A DNA stretch of 64,000 nt, taken from positions 1-64,000 of the forward strand of contig CAZTGC010000003.1 of NCBI GenBank assembly GCA_964612975.1, read 5' to 3'. This document shows positions 8,702 through 17,908 of this stretch, in pieces; positions within the stretch are counted from its first letter, which is position 1; every line of letters starts with the position of its first letter. Source of the DNA: NZ13-RE01 sp964612975 (GTDB taxonomy: Bacteria; Dictyoglomota; Dictyoglomia; Dictyoglomales; Dictyoglomaceae). The translations under genes and the position numbers were made by a program. The notes beneath the pieces were generated by a model. The model did not search any database. It worked only from the letters and a program-made list of their open reading frames with translations, and was not told where the DNA came from.

Positions 8702-10207
8702 TTATTTACTCATTAATTCCTTCAATCTTTCATAGATCTCTAAGTACTGTTTAAAGTAACGGGAATAGATTTTATGATTATCTAAAGAGGGAAAGTAGGA
8801 AGCTTTTGATTTTATTATTCCCTTTATGGTTTTGGAAATATCCTTATAAATCCCTATACCATATCCTGCCAACAATGCAACACCTAAGGTCGTAGCATTA
8901 TCTGAGACTGGAACCTCGATAATCTTACCTGTTATATCTGATTTTATCTGACACCAAAGACTGCTATTTGCAGCTCCTCCCACAGCATACAACTTATCAA
9001 CTTTTACATCACTTTCCTCTGCAACCTCCAAATTATGTCTCAGTGCATAGGCACATCCTTCCATAATTGCTCTTATAAAGTGAGCTTTTGTCTTTTTATA
9101 ACTTACCCCATAGAAAATCCCCTTTGCATTCTTGTCCCAAATAGGTGATCTTTCTCCTGCCATATATGGTAAAAATATAAGCCCTTCTGATCCACAGGGA
9201 ATTTTTACAGCCTTTTCTTCCATTATTGTAAAGGGACTTTTATTTTCTTTCTTGGCAATTTCAGCTTCCTCATAACCAAATTGTTCATAAAACCATCTCA
9301 AACTTCCCCCACCAACAGTTCCACCTTGCAAAAGCCACTTTCCCGGTACAACATGGTATGATAGTATTAACTTTGGATTTGAGATAGGCTTATCAATGCA
9401 TATACTCATGCCACCTGCCTGTCCACCTTGTTCTTGAGTCTCGCCTACTTCTACAACACCTGCTCCTAAGGTACAACAAGCAGCATCTAAACCTCCTGCA
9501 ATTACAGGGGTTCCCTGTTTCAAACCTGTTATATCTGCAGCTTCCTTTGTTACATATCCAACTATTTCATGGCAAGGATAAATTTGTGGCAAAAGCTCAA
9601 GATCAATGCCAAACATTTCAGCTGTTTTTTCATCATAGCAACCCTTCTCCATATTAAAGAAGTGATAAGCATAACTTTGAGATAAGTCTTGAGAAAAAGA
9701 GCCTGTAAGTTTAAGAAGAATAAAACTATTACTTTGCAAAAATTTATAGGTATTTTTATAAATATCAGGTTTATTTTCCTTAAACCACAAAATTTTTAAG
9801 GTTGAATAAGTAGGATGGAGAGGATTTTTGCTCAACTTAAAAATATATTTTTTATCAATTCTCTCGGAGATTTTTTCTAAAATAGAAGAAGATCGAGTAT
9901 CCATCCAAATAGGTGTATTTGATAATGCATTTCCATTTTTATCAACGGGAATACAAGACCAGCTCTGACCTGCAATTCCTATTACTTTTATCTCATCTGG
10001 TTTAATATCTGTTTTAGCGAAAAATTCGTTACTTGCTTTAACAGCAGCATACCACCATTCATTGGGATCTTGCTCTGCATAACCTTCTTCAGGAAAATAA
10101 ATATTGTATGATTTTAAAGTATCAAACATAACATTTCCGTCTTTATCGAATATACTTAACTTGCAAGCAGAGGTTCCAATATCTATTCCTAGAAGCAATT
10201 CCCTCAT
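8702..10207 (-). CDS. FGGY carbohydrate kinase (xylulokinase-like)
   Basis: The 501 residues are the usual FGGY length. The phosphate-binding GIDIGTSACK is at residues 7-16, and IGIAGQSWSCIPVD and PIWMDTRS form the sugar-pocket region typical of the xylulokinase branch. GGQAGGMSICID, GGLDAACCTLGAG and AVGGAANSSLWCQIKSDITG are the second-domain ATP-binding motifs. It phosphorylates a ketose or polyol with ATP in the cytoplasm. It lies 7 nt after the iron dehydrogenase and just before the GatZ-like gene, so its product is probably passed to GatZ. The substrate could be L-fuculose, D-tagatose or xylulose; the sequence alone does not decide. Confidence 0.9.
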   Translation of the reverse strand: MRELLLGIDIGTSACKLSIFDKDGNVMFDTLKSYNIYFPEEGYAEQDPNEWWYAAVKASNEFFAKTDIKPDEIKVIGIAGQSWSCIPVDKNGNALSNTPIWMDTRSSSILEKISERIDKKYIFKLSKNPLHPTYSTLKILWFKENKPDIYKNTYKFLQSNSFILLKLTGSFSQDLSQSYAYHFFNMEKGCYDEKTAEMFGIDLELLPQIYPCHEIVGYVTKEAADITGLKQGTPVIAGGLDAACCTLGAGVVEVGETQEQGGQAGGMSICIDKPISNPKLILSYHVVPGKWLLQGGTVGGGSLRWFYEQFGYEEAEIAKKENKSPFTIMEEKAVKIPCGSEGLIFLPYMAGERSPIWDKNAKGIFYGVSYKKTKAHFIRAIMEGCAYALRHNLEVAEESDVKVDKLYAVGGAANSSLWCQIKSDITGKIIEVPVSDNATTLGVALLAGYGIGIYKDISKTIKGIIKSKASYFPSLDNHKIYSRYFKQYLEIYERLKELMSK

Positions 10208-10214
10208 TATTTTA

Positions 10215-11393
10215 CTACCCCTTATAGTCTTTAAATGATTTTAAATAGAGTTCTTCAAGATCTTTTTCATCAGGTACTCTTGGATTTACTCTATTGTCCG
10301 GAAATTCAATTGCGTGCTTCACTAAATCTTTAACATCTTCTTTTTTAATCCCAAAATCCTCCATGGCATAATATAGATTAATTGATTTTAAGAATGAAAT
10401 AATCTCTTGTTTTAAAGCATAAGCTGCTTCTTTATCAGATACCTTTTCCAGCTCAGGATTAAACATTCTTGCTACTTTTGCAAATCTTTCTATAGCATAA
10501 TCTACTGTATAATCTAAAAATGATGGATAAACAACTGCCAAGCTTTGCCCATGACTTACATGAGGAAAATGTCCACCAATTGCCTGTCCCAAGGCATGGG
10601 GAATTGTTGTTCCAACATTTGCTAAGCAACAACCACCCAAAGTATCAGCCCATGCCATTTTTGTCCTTGCCTCAATATCATTGGGATTGTTATATACTTT
10701 CTTCAAATATTCAATTACTACTTTTATTGCTTCAAGGGCCAACATATCTACATATGGTTGATTATTAATATTGATATATGATTCAAAGCAATGGGTAAAC
10801 ACATCAAATCCTGTTGATGCGGTAACGACAGCTGGCATAGTTAGGGTAAGCTCTGGGTCCACAATTGCTACTTTGCAGATTATATTATCACTTACAATTG
10901 CTGATTTAGACTTCTCCTCTGTATTTGTTAAAACAGCAACTCTTGATGTTTGTGTTCCTGTCCCAGATGTTGTGGAAACTCCAATTATAGGAAAAGTTTT
11001 TTCTGTAGGTTCCTTTTTGAAATAAAGATAATCCCAAGCGTTTCCTTCATGAGTTGCTGCAACTGCTATTGCTTTTGCTGTATCAATTGCACTTCCACCA
11101 CCAATCCCTATTACAAACTCAACCTTCTCTTTTTTAGCTATTTCTGCGCCTTCTTGAATTGAATCAAGGGTGGGATTAGGAATAACATGATCAAATACAA
11201 CGGTTTCAATCCCATCTGAGTGGAGCTTTTCTATTATCTCTTGAAATTGCTGAGCTAAAAATTTCTCTACATTAGGGTCAACAACAACTAAGGCCTTTTT
11301 TCCATAGCGTTTTGCCCATATACTAATTTCTCTTCTTCTGCCCACTCCAAATATTATTCTAGTAGGTTGATAATAATTGAAATTTTTTACCAT
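10215..11393 (-). CDS. iron-containing alcohol dehydrogenase
   Basis: A full-length 392-residue group III alcohol dehydrogenase. GIGGGSAIDTAKA (residues 96-108) is the NAD(P) diphosphate loop and STTSGTGTQTS follows. The metal ligands are visible as D197 and H201 in TGFDVFTHCFESY, H266 in TIPHALGQ and H281 in VSHGQSLAV. Known relatives reduce aldehydes such as lactaldehyde (FucO) or oxidise polyols. With fucI in the same locus, reduction of L-lactaldehyde to 1,2-propanediol is attractive, and general NAD regeneration is the alternative. AAAGGAGG precedes the ATG. It sits between the zinc dehydrogenase and the FGGY kinase. Confidence 0.93.
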   Translation of the reverse strand: MVKNFNYYQPTRIIFGVGRRREISIWAKRYGKKALVVVDPNVEKFLAQQFQEIIEKLHSDGIETVVFDHVIPNPTLDSIQEGAEIAKKEKVEFVIGIGGGSAIDTAKAIAVAATHEGNAWDYLYFKKEPTEKTFPIIGVSTTSGTGTQTSRVAVLTNTEEKSKSAIVSDNIICKVAIVDPELTLTMPAVVTASTGFDVFTHCFESYININNQPYVDMLALEAIKVVIEYLKKVYNNPNDIEARTKMAWADTLGGCCLANVGTTIPHALGQAIGGHFPHVSHGQSLAVVYPSFLDYTVDYAIERFAKVARMFNPELEKVSDKEAAYALKQEIISFLKSINLYYAMEDFGIKKEDVKDLVKHAIEFPDNRVNPRVPDEKDLEELYLKSFKDYKG

Positions 11394-11422
11394 AATGAAA
11401 ATTCCTCCTTTTTTTGAAAATA

Positions 11423-12466
11423 TTAACCTAAAATAATTACCTTACCTTTTACACTCTCCGGATTTTTAAACAACTCGAAGGCTTCTTTAATATCTTTTAG
11501 AGTAAAAACTTTGTATATCAATTTATTACTAAATTTCAAGCGTTTATCTGCAAAATATTTTGCTGTTAATTCCCACTCAATTCCTGGAAAGGGAGCACTA
11601 TATGACATCCAGGAACCTGTTAAATGAAATTCTTTTCTATTGATTTTTTCAAATAACTGAGGAGAAAAAATAACCTCTTTTGTTGGAGTTCCAATAAGAC
11701 AAACGTGACCTTTATTTGAAACAAATTCAAAGGAAAGTCTTATTGTATCAATAGAGCCTGCAGTTTCATATACGTGTTCAAATCCCTTTCCTTTTGTTAG
11801 TTCATTTATCTTTTCTATAAACTCTTGATCAGTTGCATTTAAAACAAAGTTTGCTTCAAATTCTTTAGCTAACTCAAGTCTTTCCGGTTTAATATCAACA
11901 ACACAGGTAAGATTTGCTCCCATAATTTTTACCCACTGCAAGGTAAAAATACCGATTGTTCCAGCCCCTAAAATTAGAACATTTCCTCCACCTCTAAAAC
12001 CAACATGCCTAAGAGCGTGAAAAGCTACTGTTGAAGGTTCAAAAAAGACAGCTTGCTCAAAAGAGATATTCTCATCAAATTTAACAATATTTCTTGCAGG
12101 AATTTTTATGTATTCAGCAAAACTGCCTTGTTTTTTTGAACCAATAAAACTATAATTTTGACATTGGGAATACCATCCCTTTTGGCATTCACTACATTCA
12201 AAACATGGTAAAAGTGGGACACCTACTGCTCTATCTCCAACTTTTATATCTCTAACATTTTTACCAACCTCAATAACTTCTCCTGAAAACTCATGTCCCA
12301 ATATGATAGGATAAAAGTGTACTGCATCTCCCAGTACTCTTGGAATATCAGAGCCACATATACCACTTGCCTTAACTCTTATAAGTACATCATTCTCAGT
12401 TATAATAGGGTCTTCAACTTCTTCATACCTAATATCACCTTTTGCATATAAAACTCCTGCCTTCAT
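11423..12466 (-). CDS. zinc-dependent medium-chain dehydrogenase, GatD-like
   Basis: A 347-residue MDR-family dehydrogenase. Numbered from the ATG at 12466, the catalytic zinc site is C37 (SGICGSD), H58 and E59 (LGHEFSG), and the structural zinc site is C88, C91, C94 and C102. GAGTIG is the Rossmann loop. LLPCFECSECQKGWYSQC, FIGSKKQGSFAEY and TGSWMSYSAPFPG follow galactitol-1-phosphate 5-dehydrogenase (GatD) closely, so a polyol or polyol-phosphate substrate is likely. A GTG at 12481 is an alternative start, but it abuts GGAG and would place the ribosome binding site inside the gene. The gene is first in the operon that contains the GatZ-like protein, although no phosphotransferase system is present. 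Confidence 0.9.
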   Translation of the reverse strand: MKAGVLYAKGDIRYEEVEDPIITENDVLIRVKASGICGSDIPRVLGDAVHFYPIILGHEFSGEVIEVGKNVRDIKVGDRAVGVPLLPCFECSECQKGWYSQCQNYSFIGSKKQGSFAEYIKIPARNIVKFDENISFEQAVFFEPSTVAFHALRHVGFRGGGNVLILGAGTIGIFTLQWVKIMGANLTCVVDIKPERLELAKEFEANFVLNATDQEFIEKINELTKGKGFEHVYETAGSIDTIRLSFEFVSNKGHVCLIGTPTKEVIFSPQLFEKINRKEFHLTGSWMSYSAPFPGIEWELTAKYFADKRLKFSNKLIYKVFTLKDIKEAFELFKNPESVKGKVIILG

Positions 12467-12477
12467 TTTTAAAATCT

Positions 12478-12561
12478 TCACTCCTTTTTTCCATTTATTA
12501 CCCTTGAAACTGTCATAGAAAAAATGCCAGCTTCTTTGGCTACATCATAAATTCTCGTTAT
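12478..12561 (-). pseudogene. lacI helix-turn-helix fragment in the operon leader
   Basis: Read leftwards from 12561, 27 codons give IYDVAKEAG, then FSMTVSRVINGKK and a stop, nearly the same as residues 1-26 of the intact LacI (12773-13795). The DNA is also close to that gene over about 75 bp, so this is a fairly recent partial copy. The first codon is ATA, not ATG. Its TGA overlaps the GTG at 12481 in front of the GatD-like gene. It lies in the 5' leader just below the operator. No function is evident; translational coupling is conceivable. Confidence 0.75.
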
Positions 12562-12584
12562 AATTCATCTTATTATTAATTTTT

Positions 12585-12625
12585 TGTTACTAGTAACAGT
12601 ATAATATTAAAAATTGATCTGTCAA
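12585..12625 (-). promoter_or_regulatory. promoter with LacI-type operator for the gatD-like/GH127 operon
   Basis: On the minus strand TTGACA (12620-12625), a 16-nt spacer and TATACT (12598-12603) form a strong promoter. The perfect 14-bp palindrome TGTTACTAGTAACA at 12585-12598 covers the expected transcription start, as expected for repression. The same arrangement recurs at 19788-19829 with one changed central base. The linked LacI repressor is the obvious candidate regulator. Confidence 0.82.
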
Positions 12626-12772
12626 GATGATGAAATTAGAATTATAATCAAAAATTTACCTGTTAATAGATAGAATAATGAAGATCTATTGTTTTTTTAG
12701 TGTTTATAATAATCATTATGAAATTTAGATTCAAATACTATCTCTTTAAAAAGAGGATAAGATAATTACACT

Positions 12773-13795
12773 TCAGGATTCTACCATTTTTAACTCTCTT
12801 ACAGATTCTCTTATTATTAACTCTGGTTTTAGAATTATCTCTCTTTTCTCTTTTATTTTATCTTTATCTTCTATCCTTCTTATAAGTAATTCAGTAGCGA
12901 TTACTCCCATAGAATAGGCAGGTTGAGATATCACTGTTAAGAAGGGATATACTTGAGACATAACTTCTATATCATCAAAGGATACTAAAGATATATCATC
13001 AGGAATCTTCAGTCCCAATTCTCTAATTGCTATCATAACTCCAATAGAAATAAAATTATTCCCTCCAAAGATTGCTGTAGGAGGATTAGGCATATTAAGA
13101 AGTTCCATCGTTAATTTAAATCCACTATCTTTAGAAGGCTTCCCAAATTTAATTAAAGTATCATCTATTGGTAAATTAGCCTCCATTAAGGCTTTTTTAT
13201 AGCCTTCTAATCTTTCATAAAAAGTAGAAATATGCTTATATCCTAAAATAATACCAATACGTCTATGACCAAGATCAATAAGATTTTTAATAAGTAAGTA
13301 TGCACCAAACACATTATCCCCTTTAACCACATCAACATTGTCCAAACCCTCTATTTTTCTATCTATTAAAACTAATGGGATATTTCTCAGGAAAATAGTT
13401 TTTAAAGTACTTTTTTTACCAGTAGAAGAAGCAAGAAGTATACCATCGATTCTCTTTCTAGCTAATACTTCAAGATAGATTTGCTCCTTCTCTGGTTTCT
13501 CATCAGTATTACAGAGAATAACACTATAATTTTTACCCATTGCTGTATCTTCAACACCTCGAGCTAAAGTAGTAAAGAAGGGGTTAGTGATATCTGAAAT
13601 TATTAGTCCAATGGTATGAGTTTTTTGAAGAACAAAACTCCGGGCAAGCGAATTAGGAGTGTAACCTAATTTCTCTATAGCTTTCAAAACTTTTTCTCTG
13701 GTTTCAGGTTTTACACCTCTTTTTCCATTTATTACCCTTGAAACTGTCATAGGAGAAACACCAGCTTCTTTGGCTACATCATAAATTGTCGTCAT
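12773..13795 (-). CDS. LacI family transcriptional repressor
   Basis: A complete 340-residue LacI/GalR protein. The helix-turn-helix is IYDVAKEAGVSPMTVSRVI (residues 4-22), the hinge helix PNSLARSFV (about 47-55), and the rest is a periplasmic-binding-like sugar domain (GLIISDITNPFF, VSFDDIEVM, TVISQPAYSMG). It follows the GH31 gene by 23 nt and so is co-transcribed with the transporter, giving autoregulation. The two palindromes at 12585 and 19788 are its probable operators. The inducer is unknown and would be an imported sugar of this pathway. The ATG has AAAGGTG upstream. About 170 bp after the gene, up to the second promoter, contain no gene. Confidence 0.95.
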   Translation of the reverse strand: MTTIYDVAKEAGVSPMTVSRVINGKRGVKPETREKVLKAIEKLGYTPNSLARSFVLQKTHTIGLIISDITNPFFTTLARGVEDTAMGKNYSVILCNTDEKPEKEQIYLEVLARKRIDGILLASSTGKKSTLKTIFLRNIPLVLIDRKIEGLDNVDVVKGDNVFGAYLLIKNLIDLGHRRIGIILGYKHISTFYERLEGYKKALMEANLPIDDTLIKFGKPSKDSGFKLTMELLNMPNPPTAIFGGNNFISIGVMIAIRELGLKIPDDISLVSFDDIEVMSQVYPFLTVISQPAYSMGVIATELLIRRIEDKDKIKEKREIILKPELIIRESVRELKMVES

Positions 13796-13818
13796 AATTT
13801 CACCTTTTGCAATGCATT

Positions 13819-16095
13819 CTAAAGCTTTATATTTTGTCCAAGAATAGAGCTAGCAAACCCTTTATATGTTTCATCAAAGACTATATATTCGACTTTTGTA
13901 AAATCTATTTCACCAGTATGTCGCACAATCTTGGGATATACAGGTATTTTGGAACCTGTTACACAAAATACTGGTATTCTTGATAATGGAGAAGTCACAT
14001 TTTTAAACATAACAGGTCCTTTTATCACTTCTCCTGTCCAAAAATCTGTCCAGTATCCTTCTGGCAGATAAACATCTCTTTTACCTTCTGAATTCATTAC
14101 AGGTGCAATTAGTAGATTATAACCACAATAAAACTCATCGTCAATATACCAACAGAACGGATCATCTGGATGATGGAAGAATAATGCTCTCATAAATGGA
14201 TAACCTGTTTTAATAATTTTTTTGCCTTGTTCCACAAAATATGGAATCAATGCATATCGCAACTTCCACCATTCTCTAACTATATTCTTAACATTTGGAT
14301 ATTCATATGGTTCTCTTGGAGAAGCTCCATGATATCTCATGTGAGAGGTGAATACTCCCACCTGTGTCCAACGGACATATAAATCATCATCTGGCCAATT
14401 ATTCATAAAATCTGGTAACCCATGAAAACCAGGGACGTCGTGACTCCAAAAACCAAATCCTGATACCCCAAGATGCAAGCCACCTCTTATCACACCAGCC
14501 AATCCATCCCATGTGCATCCTGGATCTCCGCTCCAGTGAACAGGATACCTTTGACAACCTGCCCATCCTGCACGTGCCCATATAATTGCTTGACCTTTAC
14601 CTTTAATCTTCTCAGTTATTTCAAAGGCAGCCTTTTGATAAAGTAAAGCATACAAATTGTGCAATTCATTAGATTTAATCCCATAATATTCTGCATCCAT
14701 GTCAATCTCTTCACCAAAATCTGTCTTAATAACTTCAGCTCCTAAATCAAACAATTTTTTCAGCAATCCTTGATACCATTCCACAGCATCGGGATTGGTA
14801 AAATCAATCCTGCTTCCATATTCTATGTTACTTAAATTTGAGGCATCATGAGATGCTGTTTCTCGTTTGATGGGTAAGTATCCCTTTTCAATTGCTGTTT
14901 TATAATGCTTAGTATCAGGTGCAACAACAGGAAGCTGCCAAAGAGAAATCTTGAATCCCATATTTCTCATCTCAGTCATATAACCTTTAGGGTCAGGAAA
15001 GGTCTTTTCATTAAACTCCCATTCACACAGCCAATCTTTTCTAAACCAGCCTGTATCCAAATGAATCACATCACATGGAAAACCCTCTTCTCTTAGCCTT
15101 TTTGCAACCTGAATAGTCTCATCAGCTGAGAAATATGACATTCTGCTCATCCATATTCCATAAGACCATACGGGCACATTTCGTGGGAATCCTGTGATTC
15201 TTCTATAATTGTAAACTATCCTTTCAGGTTGCTTTCCCCCAATAAAAAATAAGTCCATTTTATCATCTTCTACCATTCCCTGAACTGCTCTTGTTGAGAT
15301 ATCAGCTAAAGAAAGTCTGATATGATGTGAAGTCATTATCAATAATCCATAACCTTTGCTTGATATGTAGAATGGAATATTCTTGTATGCTCGCCTGCTG
15401 TTCACACCAAGGGCGTCTTCATTCTCTAAGATTATAGTCTTCCCTGCTAAATTCATTGGGGCGAATCGTTCTCCTGTCCCTGCAAATTTCTCGTTATATT
15501 CAGCATGCAGAGAAAAAAGACAACGTATAGCTTTCTGATTACACTCTACATATCCTAAACTCACAGACTCCACATGTCCCGGTGTAAAAGTATCGTTTGG
15601 CATAAAAGGAACAGCAGTTTTCCCATCGGGGTACAAAACTGCATCAAAAAAATACTCGGGTGCAGGTTGAAGGTCGCTCCATTTTTTTATAGGCTTTTTG
15701 TAGGTATTTATCTGCATTCTTATAATGTTATCATTATCAATTATATTCCAACAGTATTCAGTTTTTTCTACCCTTAAAGGTTTTTGCTCTAGAGAAGGAT
15801 CCCATTCCATCATTACATTGGAGTTATCATCAGGAAATTCTTCACCAAAGGTGATAGAGCAACGGAGAATTTCGTCCCCATAAGCTCTGATAATCATGTT
15901 ATAAATCTTCTTTTCTTTATTTACATCGGGTAAAAGAGTCGGTCTTTTCTGTGCTTGAAATGGTATTTTAACTAAAATATTGCCCTTCATTTCAATTACA
16001 TCAATAGCCATCTCGCCTATCCAAAGTGTGTCATTACTTCTTTCGGGGGAATCAAAATCCAACATATCATTCACAAAGCGATTAGTTTGTTTCAT
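13819..16095 (-). CDS. GH31 family alpha-xylosidase-like glycosidase
   Basis: This 758-residue GH31 enzyme is the size of the YicI-type alpha-xylosidases. The catalytic nucleophile D459 lies in VIKTDFGEEI and the acid/base D524 in HWSGDPGCTW. PVWSYGIWMSRMSYF and DVIHLDTGWFR are typical of the YicI branch. There is no signal peptide, so it acts in the cytoplasm on an imported oligosaccharide, probably releasing alpha-linked xylose (for example isoprimeverose units of xyloglucan). AGAGGAGG precedes the ATG. It follows the solute-binding protein gene after a strong hairpin at 16131-16165. Alpha-glucosidase activity remains possible. Confidence 0.92.
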   Translation of the reverse strand: MKQTNRFVNDMLDFDSPERSNDTLWIGEMAIDVIEMKGNILVKIPFQAQKRPTLLPDVNKEKKIYNMIIRAYGDEILRCSITFGEEFPDDNSNVMMEWDPSLEQKPLRVEKTEYCWNIIDNDNIIRMQINTYKKPIKKWSDLQPAPEYFFDAVLYPDGKTAVPFMPNDTFTPGHVESVSLGYVECNQKAIRCLFSLHAEYNEKFAGTGERFAPMNLAGKTIILENEDALGVNSRRAYKNIPFYISSKGYGLLIMTSHHIRLSLADISTRAVQGMVEDDKMDLFFIGGKQPERIVYNYRRITGFPRNVPVWSYGIWMSRMSYFSADETIQVAKRLREEGFPCDVIHLDTGWFRKDWLCEWEFNEKTFPDPKGYMTEMRNMGFKISLWQLPVVAPDTKHYKTAIEKGYLPIKRETASHDASNLSNIEYGSRIDFTNPDAVEWYQGLLKKLFDLGAEVIKTDFGEEIDMDAEYYGIKSNELHNLYALLYQKAAFEITEKIKGKGQAIIWARAGWAGCQRYPVHWSGDPGCTWDGLAGVIRGGLHLGVSGFGFWSHDVPGFHGLPDFMNNWPDDDLYVRWTQVGVFTSHMRYHGASPREPYEYPNVKNIVREWWKLRYALIPYFVEQGKKIIKTGYPFMRALFFHHPDDPFCWYIDDEFYCGYNLLIAPVMNSEGKRDVYLPEGYWTDFWTGEVIKGPVMFKNVTSPLSRIPVFCVTGSKIPVYPKIVRHTGEIDFTKVEYIVFDETYKGFASSILGQNIKL

Positions 16096-16130
16096 GCAAA
16101 ATTTCCTCCTCTAATACACAATTTAAAACA

Positions 16131-16165
16131 CCAATCGAGGTGACCAAGAAGGTCACCTCGATTGG
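16131..16165 (-). terminator. 15-bp perfect hairpin between binding protein and GH31 genes
   Basis: CCAATCGAGGTGACC, a 5-nt loop and its exact complement lie in the 95-bp gap after the solute-binding protein gene. The minus strand continues TGTTTTAAA, a weak U-run. It probably acts as a partial terminator or 3' mRNA shield that raises binding-protein output over the downstream genes. Confidence 0.75.
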
Positions 16166-16190
16166 CATGGGAAAAAGAGTATTTAATCTA

Positions 16191-17828
16191 TTATAATTGA
16201 CCGCGTTTTTTGGCTAAATCTTTCAGGTGATTTTGATACATAACTGCTCTTACCTTTTCTAGACCTGCTTCCTTTATCTCCTTTAATGCGGTTTGATAGG
16301 CACTACTAAATTCTCTTGCATCTTTAGCAAGTACCATTTTTGCAAGATATTTGTTCCAAATAAGCTTTATCCTAGCATATGCTACGCCTTCTGGTGATAC
16401 AGGATCTGGATCTAAATTGTCAAGTCCAAGATCCCATGTATCTACAGCATATGGAGCTACTGCCTTAAGATAGTCTTCAAATTCTTTAGGTGCTATTGCA
16501 ACCCTCTGCTCAACTGCCCATCTAGATCTCCACATAAGAAGTCTTCTTTCAAATCCATACTTAAGATCTAAAGTTTCTGGCTTTTCTTGTAGTTCTTTGA
16601 ACACTTCAGGTAAATATCGGGGCCTTCCATCTACCATTCTATAAGTTACTCCTTCTTTTCCAAAGAGGTTTGTTAATTGACCTTCATCGCTCCAGCTATA
16701 TTGGAAATATCTGATTATACGGGCAGGATTCTTTGCATTCTTTGTTACCATGGAACCGACCCAGCCTGGTCCTCTTGTTCCTGAAAATTGTGGCTGTTTG
16801 TTCTTATACCTAAAGTAAGGCACTAATGGCATATAAGTCTTTTTTTCATCTCTTGTTAACTTTATAATTTTAGGATTATGTGCCTTCCATATATCTATGG
16901 GGAAGCGTGCAACTATAGCAGCTTGAGCTGAGTCTACTAATTCTCCGTAGATTTCATGCTTCATCATAAGCAGATCTGAAGTGATATAACCCTCTCTATA
17001 TATACGATTCAAAAACCTAACAGCTTCGACAAAATTAAGGTTTTCAAAGAGAAATTTCAATTTACCTTTCTCTAAATACACATCTCTTGCATATGTTTCT
17101 GGTGCAAATATACCTGCAAAGAATCGTAAAGTATCACTACCAGTTAAACCCCATTGATCCACAGATATAGGTGGTTCTATTGCAAAGGGTATAATCTTAG
17201 GATATCTCTTTTTAATCTCTCTTAGTACTCGTAACAAATCTTCAGGTGTATTTATTTTAGGTTTGCCCAGAGCCTCATATATTCCCCTCTGTATAAATAG
17301 TGGTCGCGCATTGTGTTTTTCAAGACTTTGTTCCCACTCTTCTTTTGATGGGAAAAATGAAGGTATATAGTAGAGCTTACCATCTTTCTGTTTATGATAA
17401 TTCTTTATCTCTTCTGGTATCATATCCCAAAAATCTGGTGCATACTTTTCACATAGCTCATTAATGGAGTATACTAAGCCAGCTTCAATAATTTTTTTAG
17501 TTTCTGGAGAATACCACTCAAGTACCATAGCATCTGGTAAATTACCCGAAGCAACCATTACACTAAGATACTCTTTTTCATCTCCTGTTGGTACAATGAT
17601 GTTAGGTGTGACTCCTGTTGCTTCAGTAATCCACTTTTCTACAAGAGTTCCTGTCCAACGATAGAAGGATCCCCAAGCCCCATAGAAGTAGAGATCAAAT
17701 TTAAATGGAGATGTATCCAGTTGCCAGCTATACTTTTTTGGCTGTGCCGATAAATCTGAGAATACAATGCAACTGAGCAACAAAATTGATAAAATTGCTA
17801 ATAATGCTCTTTGAAACCCTCTTTTCAT
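16191..17828 (-). CDS. ABC transporter solute-binding protein (LplA/family 1 type)
   Basis: A 545-residue exported binding protein of the large LplA-like kind, longer than the usual 420-450 residues of CUT1 binding proteins. The N terminus MKRGFQRALLAILSILLLSC is a classic signal sequence. The LLSC could be a lipobox, or cleavage could occur after SAQ a few residues later. Typical binding-protein features follow (PTGDEKEYLSVMVASGNLPD, split as GDEKEYLSV and MVASGNLPD). AGGAGG precedes the ATG. It sits downstream of two permease genes and upstream of GH31, so it captures the oligosaccharide cleaved by the cytoplasmic hydrolases. No ATPase gene is present; a shared MsmX-like ATPase elsewhere is assumed. 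Confidence 0.9.
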   Translation of the reverse strand: MKRGFQRALLAILSILLLSCIVFSDLSAQPKKYSWQLDTSPFKFDLYFYGAWGSFYRWTGTLVEKWITEATGVTPNIIVPTGDEKEYLSVMVASGNLPDAMVLEWYSPETKKIIEAGLVYSINELCEKYAPDFWDMIPEEIKNYHKQKDGKLYYIPSFFPSKEEWEQSLEKHNARPLFIQRGIYEALGKPKINTPEDLLRVLREIKKRYPKIIPFAIEPPISVDQWGLTGSDTLRFFAGIFAPETYARDVYLEKGKLKFLFENLNFVEAVRFLNRIYREGYITSDLLMMKHEIYGELVDSAQAAIVARFPIDIWKAHNPKIIKLTRDEKKTYMPLVPYFRYKNKQPQFSGTRGPGWVGSMVTKNAKNPARIIRYFQYSWSDEGQLTNLFGKEGVTYRMVDGRPRYLPEVFKELQEKPETLDLKYGFERRLLMWRSRWAVEQRVAIAPKEFEDYLKAVAPYAVDTWDLGLDNLDPDPVSPEGVAYARIKLIWNKYLAKMVLAKDAREFSSAYQTALKEIKEAGLEKVRAVMYQNHLKDLAKKRGQL

Positions 17829-17861
17829 AACTTTATACCTCCTAACCTAAATGTTTTATTT

Positions 17862-17890
17862 ATAAAACCCTAATTTTTTTAGGGTTTTAT
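17862..17890 (-). terminator. 12-bp hairpin between permease and binding protein genes
   Basis: ATAAAACCCTAA, a loop of five T (plus strand) and TTAGGGTTTTAT form a perfect stem 19 bp after the permease stop. It lies inside the operon, so partial termination or protection of mRNA ends is more likely than complete termination. Confidence 0.6.
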
Positions 17891-17908
17891 AGCCCATTTC
17901 TTATCTTT

